Below, in pieces: positions 25,733 to 34,217 of a stretch of DNA of 64,000 nt (its first letter is position 1; every line of letters starts with the position of its first letter). The stretch spans positions 112,769 to 176,768 of the forward strand of contig NZ_BONF01000014.1 in the NCBI RefSeq assembly GCF_016862575.1, written 5' to 3'. The stretch is from Catellatospora bangladeshensis. GTDB lineage: Bacteria > Actinomycetota > Actinomycetes > Mycobacteriales > Micromonosporaceae. Below the pieces are notes generated by a model. It was not told the origin of the DNA and did not search any database. It saw only the letters and a list, made by a program, of their open reading frames with translations. The position numbers and the translations under genes are program-made.

Positions 25733-26335
25733 ATGCGATTCGACACCGGCCGCCGTCCAAGCACCGCCCTGGTGGCCATCGCGCTGGCAGGTCTCGCCCT
25801 GGCGGGAGCCGCCGCCTGCGGTCAGGCCACACCGACCGCCGCCACCGGCCCCGGCACGCCGGCCGGCCCCGGCACACCAGCCGCGACCACGCCAGCCGGT
25901 CCGGCCGCGACGGTGAGCCCCACCGCGACCGCCGCGGTTCGCACGACGACCGCCCCGGCCGCCCCTGCGCGTACGCTCGATCCGCGGATCGCCGACGCGT
26001 GCGATGCGGTGACCGCTGCCCGCCGGACCGCCGTCGACGCGCTCGCGCCGGTGGCGGCGGTTCTCGGCCGCAGCGGGCTGTCGCACGACGATCTCGCCAA
26101 GGCCACCACCGACCTGAACGCGGTCTACACCGCGATGCACGTCGGCGTCGCCGGGTCCGCCGAACTCACCGCCGATGCGAAGCTCAAGGCGAAGATCTCC
26201 GCCTACCAGCTGGCGGTCGAGCAGGCGATCGTCGCCGTCGAAGGCTCCGACGGCGAGCAGGCGAAGCTCCGGGCCGTCATCGAGTCGCCCGCGATGCGAA
26301 CCGCGGAGAAGGCCGTCCTGTCCGCCTGCGCCTGA
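25733..26335 (+). CDS. Lipoprotein of unknown function
   Basis: 200 residues with a lipoprotein signal and lipobox (LALAGAAAC, Cys near 29). A Thr/Pro/Ala linker of about 55 residues follows, then a helical domain (ADACDAVTAARRTAVDAL to EKAVLSACA) with two cysteines that bracket it and may form a disulfide. AAGGAG lies 6-7 bases before the ATG. It follows the NicO permease closely, so a role in metal binding at the cell surface is possible, but no metal-ligand pattern is visible. Family not recognised. Confidence 0.75.
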   Translation: MRFDTGRRPSTALVAIALAGLALAGAAACGQATPTAATGPGTPAGPGTPAATTPAGPAATVSPTATAAVRTTTAPAAPARTLDPRIADACDAVTAARRTAVDALAPVAAVLGRSGLSHDDLAKATTDLNAVYTAMHVGVAGSAELTADAKLKAKISAYQLAVEQAIVAVEGSDGEQAKLRAVIESPAMRTAEKAVLSACA

Positions 26336-26429
26336 TACGGGCCCGTCCGGCGACGGTCCTACCCGCGCCCGTCGAGCGGCTGCACGCCGTCTGCACGCCC
26401 GCGGCAAGGCCGCCCCGGCACGCTCGACG

Positions 26430-26470
26430 CGGCCCCGCCCACCGCACCCGCCGTGCGGCGGGCGGGGCCG
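26430..26470 (+). terminator. Very stable hairpin between lipoprotein and tiny peptide gene
   Basis: Arms 26430-26447 and 26453-26470 pair at 17 of 18 positions with a 5-base loop. It lies 94 bases after the lipoprotein stop and 27 bases before the peptide start, so it may terminate the first or attenuate the second. Confidence 0.65.
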
Positions 26471-26497
26471 TCGATCCCGAGTGCCGAGGAGACGAAC

Positions 26498-26650
26498 ATG
26501 CAGACCATCACGATCCGCCGGGCCGCCCCGCTCCTGCTCGCCCTGACGCTGGCGCTGGCCGCGGCCGCCGCGCTGCGGGCCGTGCCACCGGTGCCGCCGC
26601 GCACCGTCGCCGAGGTGTACGACATCCCGCCGAAGGGGCCGCGCGGCTGA
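26498..26650 (+). CDS. Tiny secreted peptide, 50 residues
   Basis: MQTITIRRAAPLLLALTLAL starts a classic Sec signal; the predicted mature tail is about 22 residues and Pro-rich, ending AEVYDIPPKGPRG. GAGGAG stands 5 bases before the ATG. It ends 8 bases from the stop of the convergent AfsR-like regulator. Its layout (signal plus short Pro/Lys-rich tail) is shared with the peptide at 30877-31026 on the other side of the regulator. No family recognised; a pheromone-like or modified-peptide precursor is possible. Confidence 0.6.
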   Translation: MQTITIRRAAPLLLALTLALAAAAALRAVPPVPPRTVAEVYDIPPKGPRG

Positions 26651-26658
26651 CGACGCGG

Positions 26659-29496
26659 TCAGCTGCGGTGAGGCGCGGCGCCGTCGGTCGCGGTGACGAA
26701 CGCGCTGACCTCGGCCCGGCTCAGGCCTGCGCCCTGCCGCAGCGCGGCGGCATGGTCGGCGGCGGTCACCGACGCGGCCACGGCGGCGACGGTGCGCTCG
26801 CCGTTGAGCGGATCCATCCGCAGCGGGTCGTAGCCCACCCGGCCGCCCAGGGCCCGCACGGCGCCGAGCAGCACCGCCCCGTCGTAGCCGCGGCCGGTCA
26901 TGCTGAGGATCCCCGCAAGCAGGTTCAGGCAGGTCAGCCAGCCGGTGAGGTCGTCGTGGCGGTCCAGCTCGCGCACGGCCCGGCGCACGGCCCGCTCCGC
27001 CGTGTCGAGGTCGCCGAGGTCCACGGCCAGACCGGCCCGGTTCCACAGGCCCGAGCTGGCCGCCCACGCGAAGCCGCACCGGTCGCCGACCTCGACCGAC
27101 TCGTCCAGGGTGGACGCCGCAGCAGCGGAGTCGCCGCACAGCCGCGCCACGAACCCGGCGATGATCAGCGCCTCGGCCAGCAGCCAGTCCAGCCCGGTGT
27201 CCCGCGACCGGGCGACCGCGTCCCGGGCGGCGGCCGCCGCGTCCTCCCCGCGCCCGACCAGCGCCAGGTAGTAGGTGTGGTAGGCGTGCGCGCGGGCGAG
27301 AGTGGCCGCGCTGCCTCCGGCGGTGGCCAGCTCGACGGCGGTCGTGATGGCCTGCCCAGCGCCGCCGAAGTCGCCGATGAGGTAGCGCAGGCAGGCCAAC
27401 CCGGTCAGCGCGCGGGCCCGGTCCTCGGCCGCCGCGCCCGCGGCGGCGTCGAGCGCGCCGAGCAGCCACCGGTGCCCCTCCGCGATGTGCCCGCGCTGGT
27501 ACCAGAACCAGGACGCGTCGGCGGCCAGCCGCAGCCCGGCGTGCGGGTCCGCGCCGGACAGGGCGTGGCCGAGCGCGGCGCGCACGTCGGCCTGCGCCGA
27601 GCGCAGCACCGCGAGCCAGTGCGGGGCGTCCGGGCCGCGCAGCCCGCGGTCGGCCTCGGCGGCCAGCGGCGAGATCCACCGCAGGTGCCGCCGGTGCAGG
27701 TCCACGCGGTCCGTCTCGCTGAGGCCGCGCTCGGCGTACTGGCGCAGGGTCTGCAGCATGCGGTAGCGGCGCGGGCTGGTGTCCGGGACGGTGGCCAGCA
27801 TGGATCCGGTGATGAGCCCGGTCAGCGCGGGCAGGATCACGCCGCTGCCGGTGCCCGCGACGGCCGCCGCGGCGTCGAGGTCGAAGGTCCCCGCGAACAC
27901 GCTGAGGCGGCCGAACAGGTCGCGCTGGCCGTCGTCGAGCAGCCGGTGGCTGACGTCGATGGTGTTGCGCATGGTGCGGTGCCGGTCGGGCAGGTCCCGG
28001 CGCAGGCTGCCCGCCTCCAGCCGGTCCAGCCCGGCGAGGATCTGGGCCGGGGACAGGACCACCGTCTGACCGGCGGCCAGCTCCACGGCCAGCGGCAGGC
28101 CGTCGACGGACGCGCAGATCGCACGGACCGTCGCCAGCTCCTCGGCACTGGGCTGCCAGTGCGGGGACAGCGCGGCGGCCCGGTCGCCGAACAGTTCCGC
28201 GGCCTCGGCCAGGCCGAGCGGCTCCACCGGCAGCAGCCGCTCCCCCGCCACGCCGAGCGGGCTGCGGCTGGTGGCGACGATCCGCAGGCCGGGCACGTCG
28301 GCCAGCAGGCGCGCCACCACGGGGGCCAGCTCATGCGTCAGGTGCTCGCAGTTGTCCAGCAGCAGCAGGACGGGGCCGTCGCCGAGCGCGGCCGCCACGG
28401 TGGTGAGGTCGGCGAGCACGGCGAGCCCGAATGCCTGGGCCAGCGTGGCCTCCAGCAGCGTGGCGTCGGTCAGCTCGGCGAGTTCGGCCACGTGGACGGG
28501 CAGGCCGCGGTCGTGGCAGGCGTGCCGGGCCAGGCGGGTCTTGCCGCTGCCGCCGGGTCCGGTGAGGGTCAGCAGCCGATGCTCGGTCAGGGCGTGGTGG
28601 ATCCAGGCCGTCTCCCGCTGCCGGCCGATGAACCGGTCGGCGGGCAGATCGACCCGGCCGGCCTGTCCTGCGTGGCCGGTCACCGCCGTCGTGGCCGGAG
28701 CCTGGACGGCCGATGGCGAGGGCTGGTGTGCCGGGCCTGCTGCCGCCGGGTGAGCCGGGGTCAGGGCCGGATCCTGGCGCAGGATCGCGCCTTCCAGCGC
28801 GGTCAGCTGCGTGCCCGGGTCGATGCCGAACTCCTCGTTGAGCAGGCGCCGGGCCTCCCGGTAGGCGTCGAGCGCCTCGGTGGTCCGGCCGTCGCGGTAC
28901 AGGGCGAGCATGAGGTGGGCGCGGGCGCGTTCGCGCAGCGGGTGCTCGGCGACGAGGGCCTGGGCGGCGGCGACGGCCTCGGCGGTGCGCCCGGCGGCCA
29001 GCAGCGCTTCGGCGTGCGTCTCGGCCGCCACGAGCCTCAGTTCGGACAGGCGCAGGATCTCGCCCTGGGCGAAGGGCGCCTCGGCCAGGTCGGACAGTAC
29101 CCCGCCCCGCCACAGGGCCTGCGCGGCGGCCAGCACCTCCAGCGCCGCCGCCCCGTCCCCCGCGGCCAGGAGCCGGCGGCCGCGGTCCAGGGCCTGCTCG
29201 AACCGGTGCGCGTCGACCTGGCCGGGGGCGATGTCGAGCAGGTAGCCGGCCGGGCGGCGGGCCAGGATGTCGCCGCCCAGCGCCGCGCGCAGCCGGGACA
29301 CGTAGGTCTGCAGCGCGTTGACCGCGCTCGGCGGGGGCTGCTCGCCCCACGCGTTGGCGATGAGCCGGTCCACGGTGACCACGCTCCGTCCGGCCAGCAG
29401 CAGCGAGGCGAGGATGAGGCGGGGCTTGGGGCCGCCCAGGTTCAGGCCGCTGCCGCCGGAGTGAACCTCCAACGGCCCAAGGATCCGGAACTCCAC
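26659..29496 (-). CDS. AfsR-like regulator: SARP/BTAD, NB-ARC and TPR
   Basis: 945 residues. A winged-helix SARP domain (MEFRILGPLEVHSGG to PAGYLLDIAPGQ) is followed by BTAD to about 245, an ATPase with P-loop GPGGSGKTRLARHA near 305 and LLLLDNCEHL near 370, and a long helical TPR-like C-terminus from about 600. It belongs to the STAND regulators in which the ATPase and TPR parts sense a signal. The start GTG 29496 has GAGGAGAGTT directly upstream. It is divergent from the peptide/JmjC operon at 29685 and convergent with the tiny peptide gene at 26498, so its likely targets are those peptide genes. Confidence 0.9.
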   Translation of the reverse strand: MEFRILGPLEVHSGGSGLNLGGPKPRLILASLLLAGRSVVTVDRLIANAWGEQPPPSAVNALQTYVSRLRAALGGDILARRPAGYLLDIAPGQVDAHRFEQALDRGRRLLAAGDGAAALEVLAAAQALWRGGVLSDLAEAPFAQGEILRLSELRLVAAETHAEALLAAGRTAEAVAAAQALVAEHPLRERARAHLMLALYRDGRTTEALDAYREARRLLNEEFGIDPGTQLTALEGAILRQDPALTPAHPAAAGPAHQPSPSAVQAPATTAVTGHAGQAGRVDLPADRFIGRQRETAWIHHALTEHRLLTLTGPGGSGKTRLARHACHDRGLPVHVAELAELTDATLLEATLAQAFGLAVLADLTTVAAALGDGPVLLLLDNCEHLTHELAPVVARLLADVPGLRIVATSRSPLGVAGERLLPVEPLGLAEAAELFGDRAAALSPHWQPSAEELATVRAICASVDGLPLAVELAAGQTVVLSPAQILAGLDRLEAGSLRRDLPDRHRTMRNTIDVSHRLLDDGQRDLFGRLSVFAGTFDLDAAAAVAGTGSGVILPALTGLITGSMLATVPDTSPRRYRMLQTLRQYAERGLSETDRVDLHRRHLRWISPLAAEADRGLRGPDAPHWLAVLRSAQADVRAALGHALSGADPHAGLRLAADASWFWYQRGHIAEGHRWLLGALDAAAGAAAEDRARALTGLACLRYLIGDFGGAGQAITTAVELATAGGSAATLARAHAYHTYYLALVGRGEDAAAAARDAVARSRDTGLDWLLAEALIIAGFVARLCGDSAAAASTLDESVEVGDRCGFAWAASSGLWNRAGLAVDLGDLDTAERAVRRAVRELDRHDDLTGWLTCLNLLAGILSMTGRGYDGAVLLGAVRALGGRVGYDPLRMDPLNGERTVAAVAASVTAADHAAALRQGAGLSRAEVSAFVTATDGAAPHRS

Positions 29497-29684
29497 AACT
29501 CTCCTCGGCAGTGTGTCGACAGCGGTGACACACGGTACCGGCGCGGTGCACTTGGCTGCCCACAGCGGCCGCCGGTAGGGGCTGAGCTGCGGTGCAAGCG
29601 CGCTGCACGCGGGCTGCGAGCGGGTGGCGGCAGGTTGACCGGGCGCGGCGGGACCGGCCCGCCGCCCGGCCCAGAGGAGCCTTG

Positions 29685-29843
29685 ATGAAGCCGACCCTTC
29701 GTCCCGTCGCGGGTACGGGCGGCGCGCCCGACTCGATCCCGGCGCACGTGCGCAGCAACTACGTCGAGTGCATCACGCTGCCGGCGCGTGCGCCGCGCCG
29801 GCCAACCCCGCCGCCGGCCCCGGGCAGCGAGGCCGGGGCGTGA
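29685..29843 (+). CDS. Short peptide precursor-like ORF coupled to a JmjC hydroxylase
   Basis: 52 residues, starting MKPTLRPVAGTGGAPDS and containing RSNYVECITLPARAP before a Pro/Gly-rich end. It has no signal peptide. A GAGGAGCC ribosome site precedes the ATG and the stop overlaps the hydroxylase start as GTGA, which is strong evidence that it is translated and coupled. It holds one Cys, one Tyr, two Asp/Asn side chains and several His/Pro that a JmjC enzyme could hydroxylate. It is a good candidate substrate; no family recognised. Confidence 0.65.
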   Translation: MKPTLRPVAGTGGAPDSIPAHVRSNYVECITLPARAPRRPTPPPAPGSEAGA

Positions 29844-30859
29844 CGGCACCCTCGCCGACCGCCCTGGACGGGAGCTGGCGCGGCTGGGTGGCGGAGAACG
29901 TCGCCCTCGGCGTGCCGGACGGCGAGATCGTCTCGGCGCTGCGCGACGCCGGGCACGACGCGGTGACGGCCGCGGCGGAGGTCGAGCGGGCCTCGGCCCA
30001 CCCGTACCTGGCCGCCGCCCGCCGGATCGCCGCCGAGTACGGCCGGGCCGAGGCGCTGCTGGACGCGTACGGGCAGCTGCGCGCGGCCGACGGCGGTGGC
30101 GTGCTGGAACGGCGCCGCGGCGTCGCGCCCGCGGAGTTCTTCGCCCGGTACTACCACGGCCACCGGCCCGTGGTGCTGCAAGGGCTGCTCGACGGCAGCC
30201 CTGCGCGCGAGTGGACGTTCGGCGGGCTGCGTCACCGGTTCGGCGACGTGACGGTCGAGGTGATGACGGGCCGGGAGGCCGATCCGGACCATGCCTGGCG
30301 CTACGACGCCCACCGCACGCCGATGCCGTTCGGCAGCTACCTGGACCTGGTGGAGGCGGGCCCGAGCAACGACAACTACATGGTGCCGCGCAACGAGAAC
30401 TGGCGGCGCGACGGCCTGGCCGGCATGCGCGACGACATCGTGCCACCGGCCGGGATCGTGCCCGACGACGTCCTGCCGGAGGAGATGACGCTGCTGCTGG
30501 GCCCGGCGGGCACGGTCACGCCGCTGCACCACGACAACATGAACATCCTGCTGTGCCAGGTGCTGGGCCGTAAGCGGGTGCGGCTGGTGCCGTCGTTCCA
30601 GCGGCACCTGGTGTATCCGCGCGGCGGGACGTTCAGCCATGTCGACGCGGACGCCCCCGACCTGTCGCGGTTCCCCGACTACGCGTCGGCGACCGTGCTG
30701 GAGACCGTCCTGGAGCCGGGTGAGGCGCTGTTCATCCCGTTCGGCTGGTGGCACTGGGTGCGGGCGCTCGATCCGGCGGTCACCGTGAGCTTCCACCGGT
30801 TCGCCGTGCCCGGCGGCAACACCTACCTGTCCGAGCCGCACTCCACCGGTGCGGCCTGA
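29840..30859 (+). CDS. JmjC/cupin_8-family Fe(II)/2-oxoglutarate hydroxylase
   Basis: 339 residues. An N-terminal helical domain of about 90 residues (WVAENVALGVPDGEIVSALR) precedes a cupin_8/JmjC core. Iron ligands are visible as His-x-Asp in PLHHDNMNILL and a distal His in GWWHWVRAL; FIPFGWWHW is characteristic of the family. A Lys/Arg for 2-oxoglutarate is likely in LGRKRVRLVP. Such enzymes hydroxylate side chains of peptides or proteins. Translation is coupled to the 52-residue ORF before it by a GTGA overlap, and another tiny peptide gene follows 17 bases later, so the substrate is probably one of the two peptides. Confidence 0.87.
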   Translation: MTAPSPTALDGSWRGWVAENVALGVPDGEIVSALRDAGHDAVTAAAEVERASAHPYLAAARRIAAEYGRAEALLDAYGQLRAADGGGVLERRRGVAPAEFFARYYHGHRPVVLQGLLDGSPAREWTFGGLRHRFGDVTVEVMTGREADPDHAWRYDAHRTPMPFGSYLDLVEAGPSNDNYMVPRNENWRRDGLAGMRDDIVPPAGIVPDDVLPEEMTLLLGPAGTVTPLHHDNMNILLCQVLGRKRVRLVPSFQRHLVYPRGGTFSHVDADAPDLSRFPDYASATVLETVLEPGEALFIPFGWWHWVRALDPAVTVSFHRFAVPGGNTYLSEPHSTGAA

Positions 30860-30876
30860 TGATGAAGGAGCACCAC

Positions 30877-31026
30877 ATGTCCGTGACCACCCGGGTGGCC
30901 GCTGTCGCGGCCCTGCTGGCCGCAGTGCTGGGCGGCGCCGCGCTGACGGCCGCGACGGCCGCCGAGCGCGGCGCCGTCTCGGCCATCAACCCGAAGGACC
31001 CGCCGCCGGAGACCACGAAGGGCTGA
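30877..31026 (+). CDS. Tiny secreted peptide, 49 residues
   Basis: MSVTTRVAAVAALLAAVLGG begins a Sec signal likely cut after TAATAA, leaving a tail of about 20 residues that ends INPKDPPPETTKG. GAAGGAG stands 6 bases before the ATG. It is the last gene of the operon with the JmjC hydroxylase and is followed 6 bases later by a strong terminator. The tail resembles in style the product of 26498-26650 (Pro-rich, Lys-Gly near the end). A processed or hydroxylated extracellular peptide is inferred. Confidence 0.62.
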   Translation: MSVTTRVAAVAALLAAVLGGAALTAATAAERGAVSAINPKDPPPETTKG

Positions 31027-31031
31027 GCATC

Positions 31032-31066
31032 CCGCCGCGACGGTCCACGCCGGACCGCCGCGGCGG
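31032..31066 (+). terminator. Terminator closing the peptide/hydroxylase operon
   Basis: Arms 31032-31046 and 31052-31066 pair at 14 of 15 positions around a 5-base loop, beginning 6 bases after the stop codon. Confidence 0.75.
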
Positions 31067-31196
31067 CAGGGTGCGACTGAGGAATCCGCCGGAGGCCGAT
31101 CCGGACCGTGGAGCCGGGGCGTGAAGGCCGACAGGCGCATTGACATGTGGCTCTGCCGGTTCGACCCTGGTGTCGGCGACCTGGATGGGAGGACTC

Positions 31197-31331
31197 ATGG
31201 AGAAGAAGAAGCCGCTCAAGGAGCGTGCCGCGGTCCGCGTGACCGGCGCGATCGTCACCGCCGCGACCCTGCTCACCACGCTCTACACGATCGCCGCACC
31301 GATGATCCAGAACGACCCGAAAGCGCCGTGA
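31197..31331 (+). CDS. Small single-helix membrane peptide, 44 residues
   Basis: Starts MEKKKPLKERAAVRV, then one membrane helix (GAIVTAATLLTTLYTIAAP) and a short tail ending QNDPKAP. The charged N-terminus and helix length fit an inside-anchored membrane peptide. GGGAGGA is 3-5 bases upstream. Its stop overlaps the start of the DUF5317 gene as GTGA, so the two are coupled. Function unknown. Confidence 0.6.
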   Translation: MEKKKPLKERAAVRVTGAIVTAATLLTTLYTIAAPMIQNDPKAP

Positions 31332-31984
31332 CGGCCGTCCCCAGCCTCACCGCGGCTCTGTTCATCGCATCGCCGCTGCTCGTAGCCGGGGTCATGGGCG
31401 TGCTCCTGGGCCGCGACCCGCTGCGCCTGACCCGGCTGCGGCTGCGGTGGATCGCCCTGCTGTGGGCAGCCGCCGCGATCGCGGCCCTGCGGTACGCCGA
31501 CCCCGGCTGGCTGCCGCAGCCGCTGCGCCAGGACAGCGGCCTCGCGCTCGCGGCGGCGACGTGGACGCTCAGCGCGGCATGGGTGGGCGTGAACCTGCGC
31601 GGGCGTACGCGGGGCCAGCAGGCCGGGCTGAGCGCCCTGCTCGCCGGAGCTGCCGCGAACGCGCTGGCCATCGCGGTCAACGGCGGCGAGATGCCGTACG
31701 CCCAGCCCGCCGGGCAGACCGGTGCTGACACGACGGTCGGCCATGCGGCGTGGGAGGCAGGGCAGCACCGCCTCTACTGGCTCAGTGACGTCATCGCCGT
31801 GCCCGGCACCGCCGTGTTGCTCAGCGTCGGCGACCTGCTCCTGATCGGCGGCATCACCACGCTGCTCGTCGCCGCCATGCGCCCGCGACGGATCACCGAC
31901 CCCCTCGCCTCGGAGGTCGTCGACGACGAGTCCGACCAGACCCTGCAGCCGCGGCCGGCCGGCAGCCGGCCCGCTTCAGATTGA
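31328..31984 (+). CDS. DUF5317 membrane protein
   Basis: 218 residues with about six membrane helices. The DUF5317 hallmarks are present: a NAIAVNGGEMPYA-type segment (ALAIAVNGGEMP) and WLSDVIAVPGTAVLLSVGDL near the C-terminus. The family is widespread in actinomycetes and has no assigned function. The GTG start overlaps the stop of the preceding 44-residue membrane peptide. A disordered, acidic C-terminal tail (about 30 residues) follows the last helix. The next gene, a large membrane protein, is 51 bases downstream and may be co-transcribed. Confidence 0.8.
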   Translation: MTAVPSLTAALFIASPLLVAGVMGVLLGRDPLRLTRLRLRWIALLWAAAAIAALRYADPGWLPQPLRQDSGLALAAATWTLSAAWVGVNLRGRTRGQQAGLSALLAGAAANALAIAVNGGEMPYAQPAGQTGADTTVGHAAWEAGQHRLYWLSDVIAVPGTAVLLSVGDLLLIGGITTLLVAAMRPRRITDPLASEVVDDESDQTLQPRPAGSRPASD

Positions 31985-32035
31985 CGGCTGCCGGGGCGCG
32001 GCGGATCATCATCGCGCACGAGGTGGGGAGCCGAA

Positions 32036-34138
32036 GTGGACAGTGTGGAGCGTCTTCTGACGCCGATGTTCGACGGGTACGACCGGTGGCGCGACCGGGC
32101 GCAGGCCTGGATCGACGAGACGGCCGGCAAGCCGATCCGGGCGTGGATCGCCCCGGTCCTGCTCGCGTTCGCCGCCACCGCCGCGCTCGTCGGGCTGCTC
32201 CGGCTGCTGCTGGCCGCGGCGGTCGGATTCGGCCCGTTCGGCCGCTGGGCGGTCGTGGCCGTCATCGGCACGCTGGCCGTGGTCATGCTGGTCGTCGTCA
32301 CCCGCAACGTGGTCGTCTCGCTGGCCGACCCGAGCCAGCGGCGCCTGCTGCTCATCGCGCTCATCACCTCCGGCGCGGGCATCCTGGCCAGCGTCCAGGC
32401 CGTGGTCGCGCTGACGATCGCCCTGTCGGACGACCCGCCGCCGCTGTGGACCATCGAGCGGTTCTACCTGTGGCGGCTGGTCGGCTCCGTGCCGCTGCTC
32501 GACATCCCGGCCCGGCTGGAATGGGCGGAGCCGCCGGTTCTGCCGGGGCTGGCGGGCCACGTGCTCGAACTGGCGTTCATCCTCGTGGTCATCCCGCCGT
32601 TGGTCCGCGTCGGCATCGCCCTGTACGGCCAGGCCGAGGACCGCGCCCGGGAGCGCGAGTACTCGGAGGCGCTGGCGCACCGGTTCCGCGCCCGCAGGCT
32701 GTGGAGCAGCCTGGCCGATCCGCGTCTCACCACCATCGCCGCCGGTGCCGGAGCCGGGTGGGCCCTGGTCGAGCTGTACCGCCACACGCCGACCCGGATC
32801 CTGTCCCTGACCACGCTGGTGGGTGTCGTGGTGGCGGCGGCCCTGGCCCTCGTGGCCGCGGTCGCCGTGCGCTGGATGTACGACGTCCTGAGCGAGCAGG
32901 CCGCCCTCATCACCCTGGCCTGCGCGGCCCTGCTGGTCTGGTTGGACAGCCCGGCGCGGCGGCTCCTGCTGCCGTCGGCCGGACCGTTCGGGGCATGGGA
33001 GAAGCTCGGCGTGACCCTGGCCGTATGGCTGGTGCTGCTGCTGATCGTGCTGGTCTTCCTGTGGTCGGATCCGGAGTTCCTGGAGGCGCTGCTCGCGTTC
33101 ACGCTGGTGATCGGCTTCCTGGGCGGCGACGCCCCGGCCGCCGTCTGGCTGCACCATCACGCGACGTGGCAGCCGTGGGGGCTGCCGCTGGACCAGCTGC
33201 TCATCACCGCGGGCCGCTGGTTCACCGTCGCGTTCCTCGTGCACCTGGTCTGGGCGGTGATCCGGCGGCAGCCGATCCTGGGCCACGCCGACTACGGCGA
33301 CACGGCCGGCGGGCTGCGCCAGGATCTACGGGCGTACCTGCTGCGGGCGGTGCACCTCGTGATCGCGGCGGCCGCGGCGCTGACGCTGCTGCGGTCGGCG
33401 CACGCGGCCACCGGGTCCGCCCCGGTGGCGGGACCGTGGACGGAGGCGTCGCAGGCGCTGACCGCCGCGGCGTGGCACGTCGTCGACTCGCTGCCCGGCC
33501 CGGACGTCACCGAGATCCTCGACTGGCGGCTGACCGCCGACGTCACCGGCCGCTGGGCGGGGCTGGTGGTGATCCTGGCCGTCGGGGCGACCGTGCTGCT
33601 GGTGGCGCTGCCGATGGTCCGTACCGTCGCGTTGTGGGCCCGGCTGACGGCGGGCCGCCCGCGCAGCAGTGAGGCGCTGGCCTCGGTCCCGGGCGCGGTC
33701 GCCGACGATCTCGCCGCCGTGGTCGCCCACCTGGAAGGTGTGGCCGCCGCTGGAGAGCCGAGGTTCACCTTGGTCCCCCGTGCTCGGCGGGTGCCGTTCG
33801 GCCGCCGGGTCGACCTGGTCACCCCGACCGGCACGGCGGGGCGGCGGCTGGTGCAGGCCGAGCTGAACATGGCCACGCTGGTGCGGCTGTTCGGGCACGA
33901 GTCAGGGTGGTACCAGGCGGCGGACCGGGCGTTCGCGGCGACTGCGCGCGCGTTCGGAGCCCACGGCCAGTCCGCTTTCCCGCGCCTCGACGCGGGTCGG
34001 CGGCAGGACACCGTCGCCGCCGCGCGGGCCGCGGTCGACGGGTACGCCGCGCTGATCGTGGATTGGCGGGCCGCCTGGCAGGCGGGCGCGCCCGGCGGCG
34101 AACCCGCGGCCGTTCAGGCACAGCCGAATGAGGCGTAA
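32036..34138 (+). CDS. Large polytopic membrane protein with cytosolic C-terminal domain
   Basis: 700 residues. The first 35 are amphipathic, then 10-11 membrane helices run to about residue 530, and the last 160 residues form a soluble domain (RRVDLVTPTGTAGRRLVQAE, RRQDTVAAARAAVDGYAAL). I recognise no transporter or enzyme signature. GGGGAG stands 5 bases before the GTG start. It follows DUF5317 closely and may be in the same transcript. Base composition matches neighbours, so no sign of recent transfer. Confidence 0.65.
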   Translation: MDSVERLLTPMFDGYDRWRDRAQAWIDETAGKPIRAWIAPVLLAFAATAALVGLLRLLLAAAVGFGPFGRWAVVAVIGTLAVVMLVVVTRNVVVSLADPSQRRLLLIALITSGAGILASVQAVVALTIALSDDPPPLWTIERFYLWRLVGSVPLLDIPARLEWAEPPVLPGLAGHVLELAFILVVIPPLVRVGIALYGQAEDRAREREYSEALAHRFRARRLWSSLADPRLTTIAAGAGAGWALVELYRHTPTRILSLTTLVGVVVAAALALVAAVAVRWMYDVLSEQAALITLACAALLVWLDSPARRLLLPSAGPFGAWEKLGVTLAVWLVLLLIVLVFLWSDPEFLEALLAFTLVIGFLGGDAPAAVWLHHHATWQPWGLPLDQLLITAGRWFTVAFLVHLVWAVIRRQPILGHADYGDTAGGLRQDLRAYLLRAVHLVIAAAAALTLLRSAHAATGSAPVAGPWTEASQALTAAAWHVVDSLPGPDVTEILDWRLTADVTGRWAGLVVILAVGATVLLVALPMVRTVALWARLTAGRPRSSEALASVPGAVADDLAAVVAHLEGVAAAGEPRFTLVPRARRVPFGRRVDLVTPTGTAGRRLVQAELNMATLVRLFGHESGWYQAADRAFAATARAFGAHGQSAFPRLDAGRRQDTVAAARAAVDGYAALIVDWRAAWQAGAPGGEPAAVQAQPNEA

Positions 34139-34217
34139 AGGTCGCTGAGGGCTGCCCAGCACGGCAAAATGTCGTAAACGAGCGGATGTGCCCAGCCTCG
34201 GTGGGACGATGGCTTCC

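Noticed and set aside
25999..29685. A 1228-codon open frame on the plus strand
   Set aside because: It lies opposite the AfsR-like regulator, whose domains are unmistakable; the plus-strand product is compositionally odd and without motifs.
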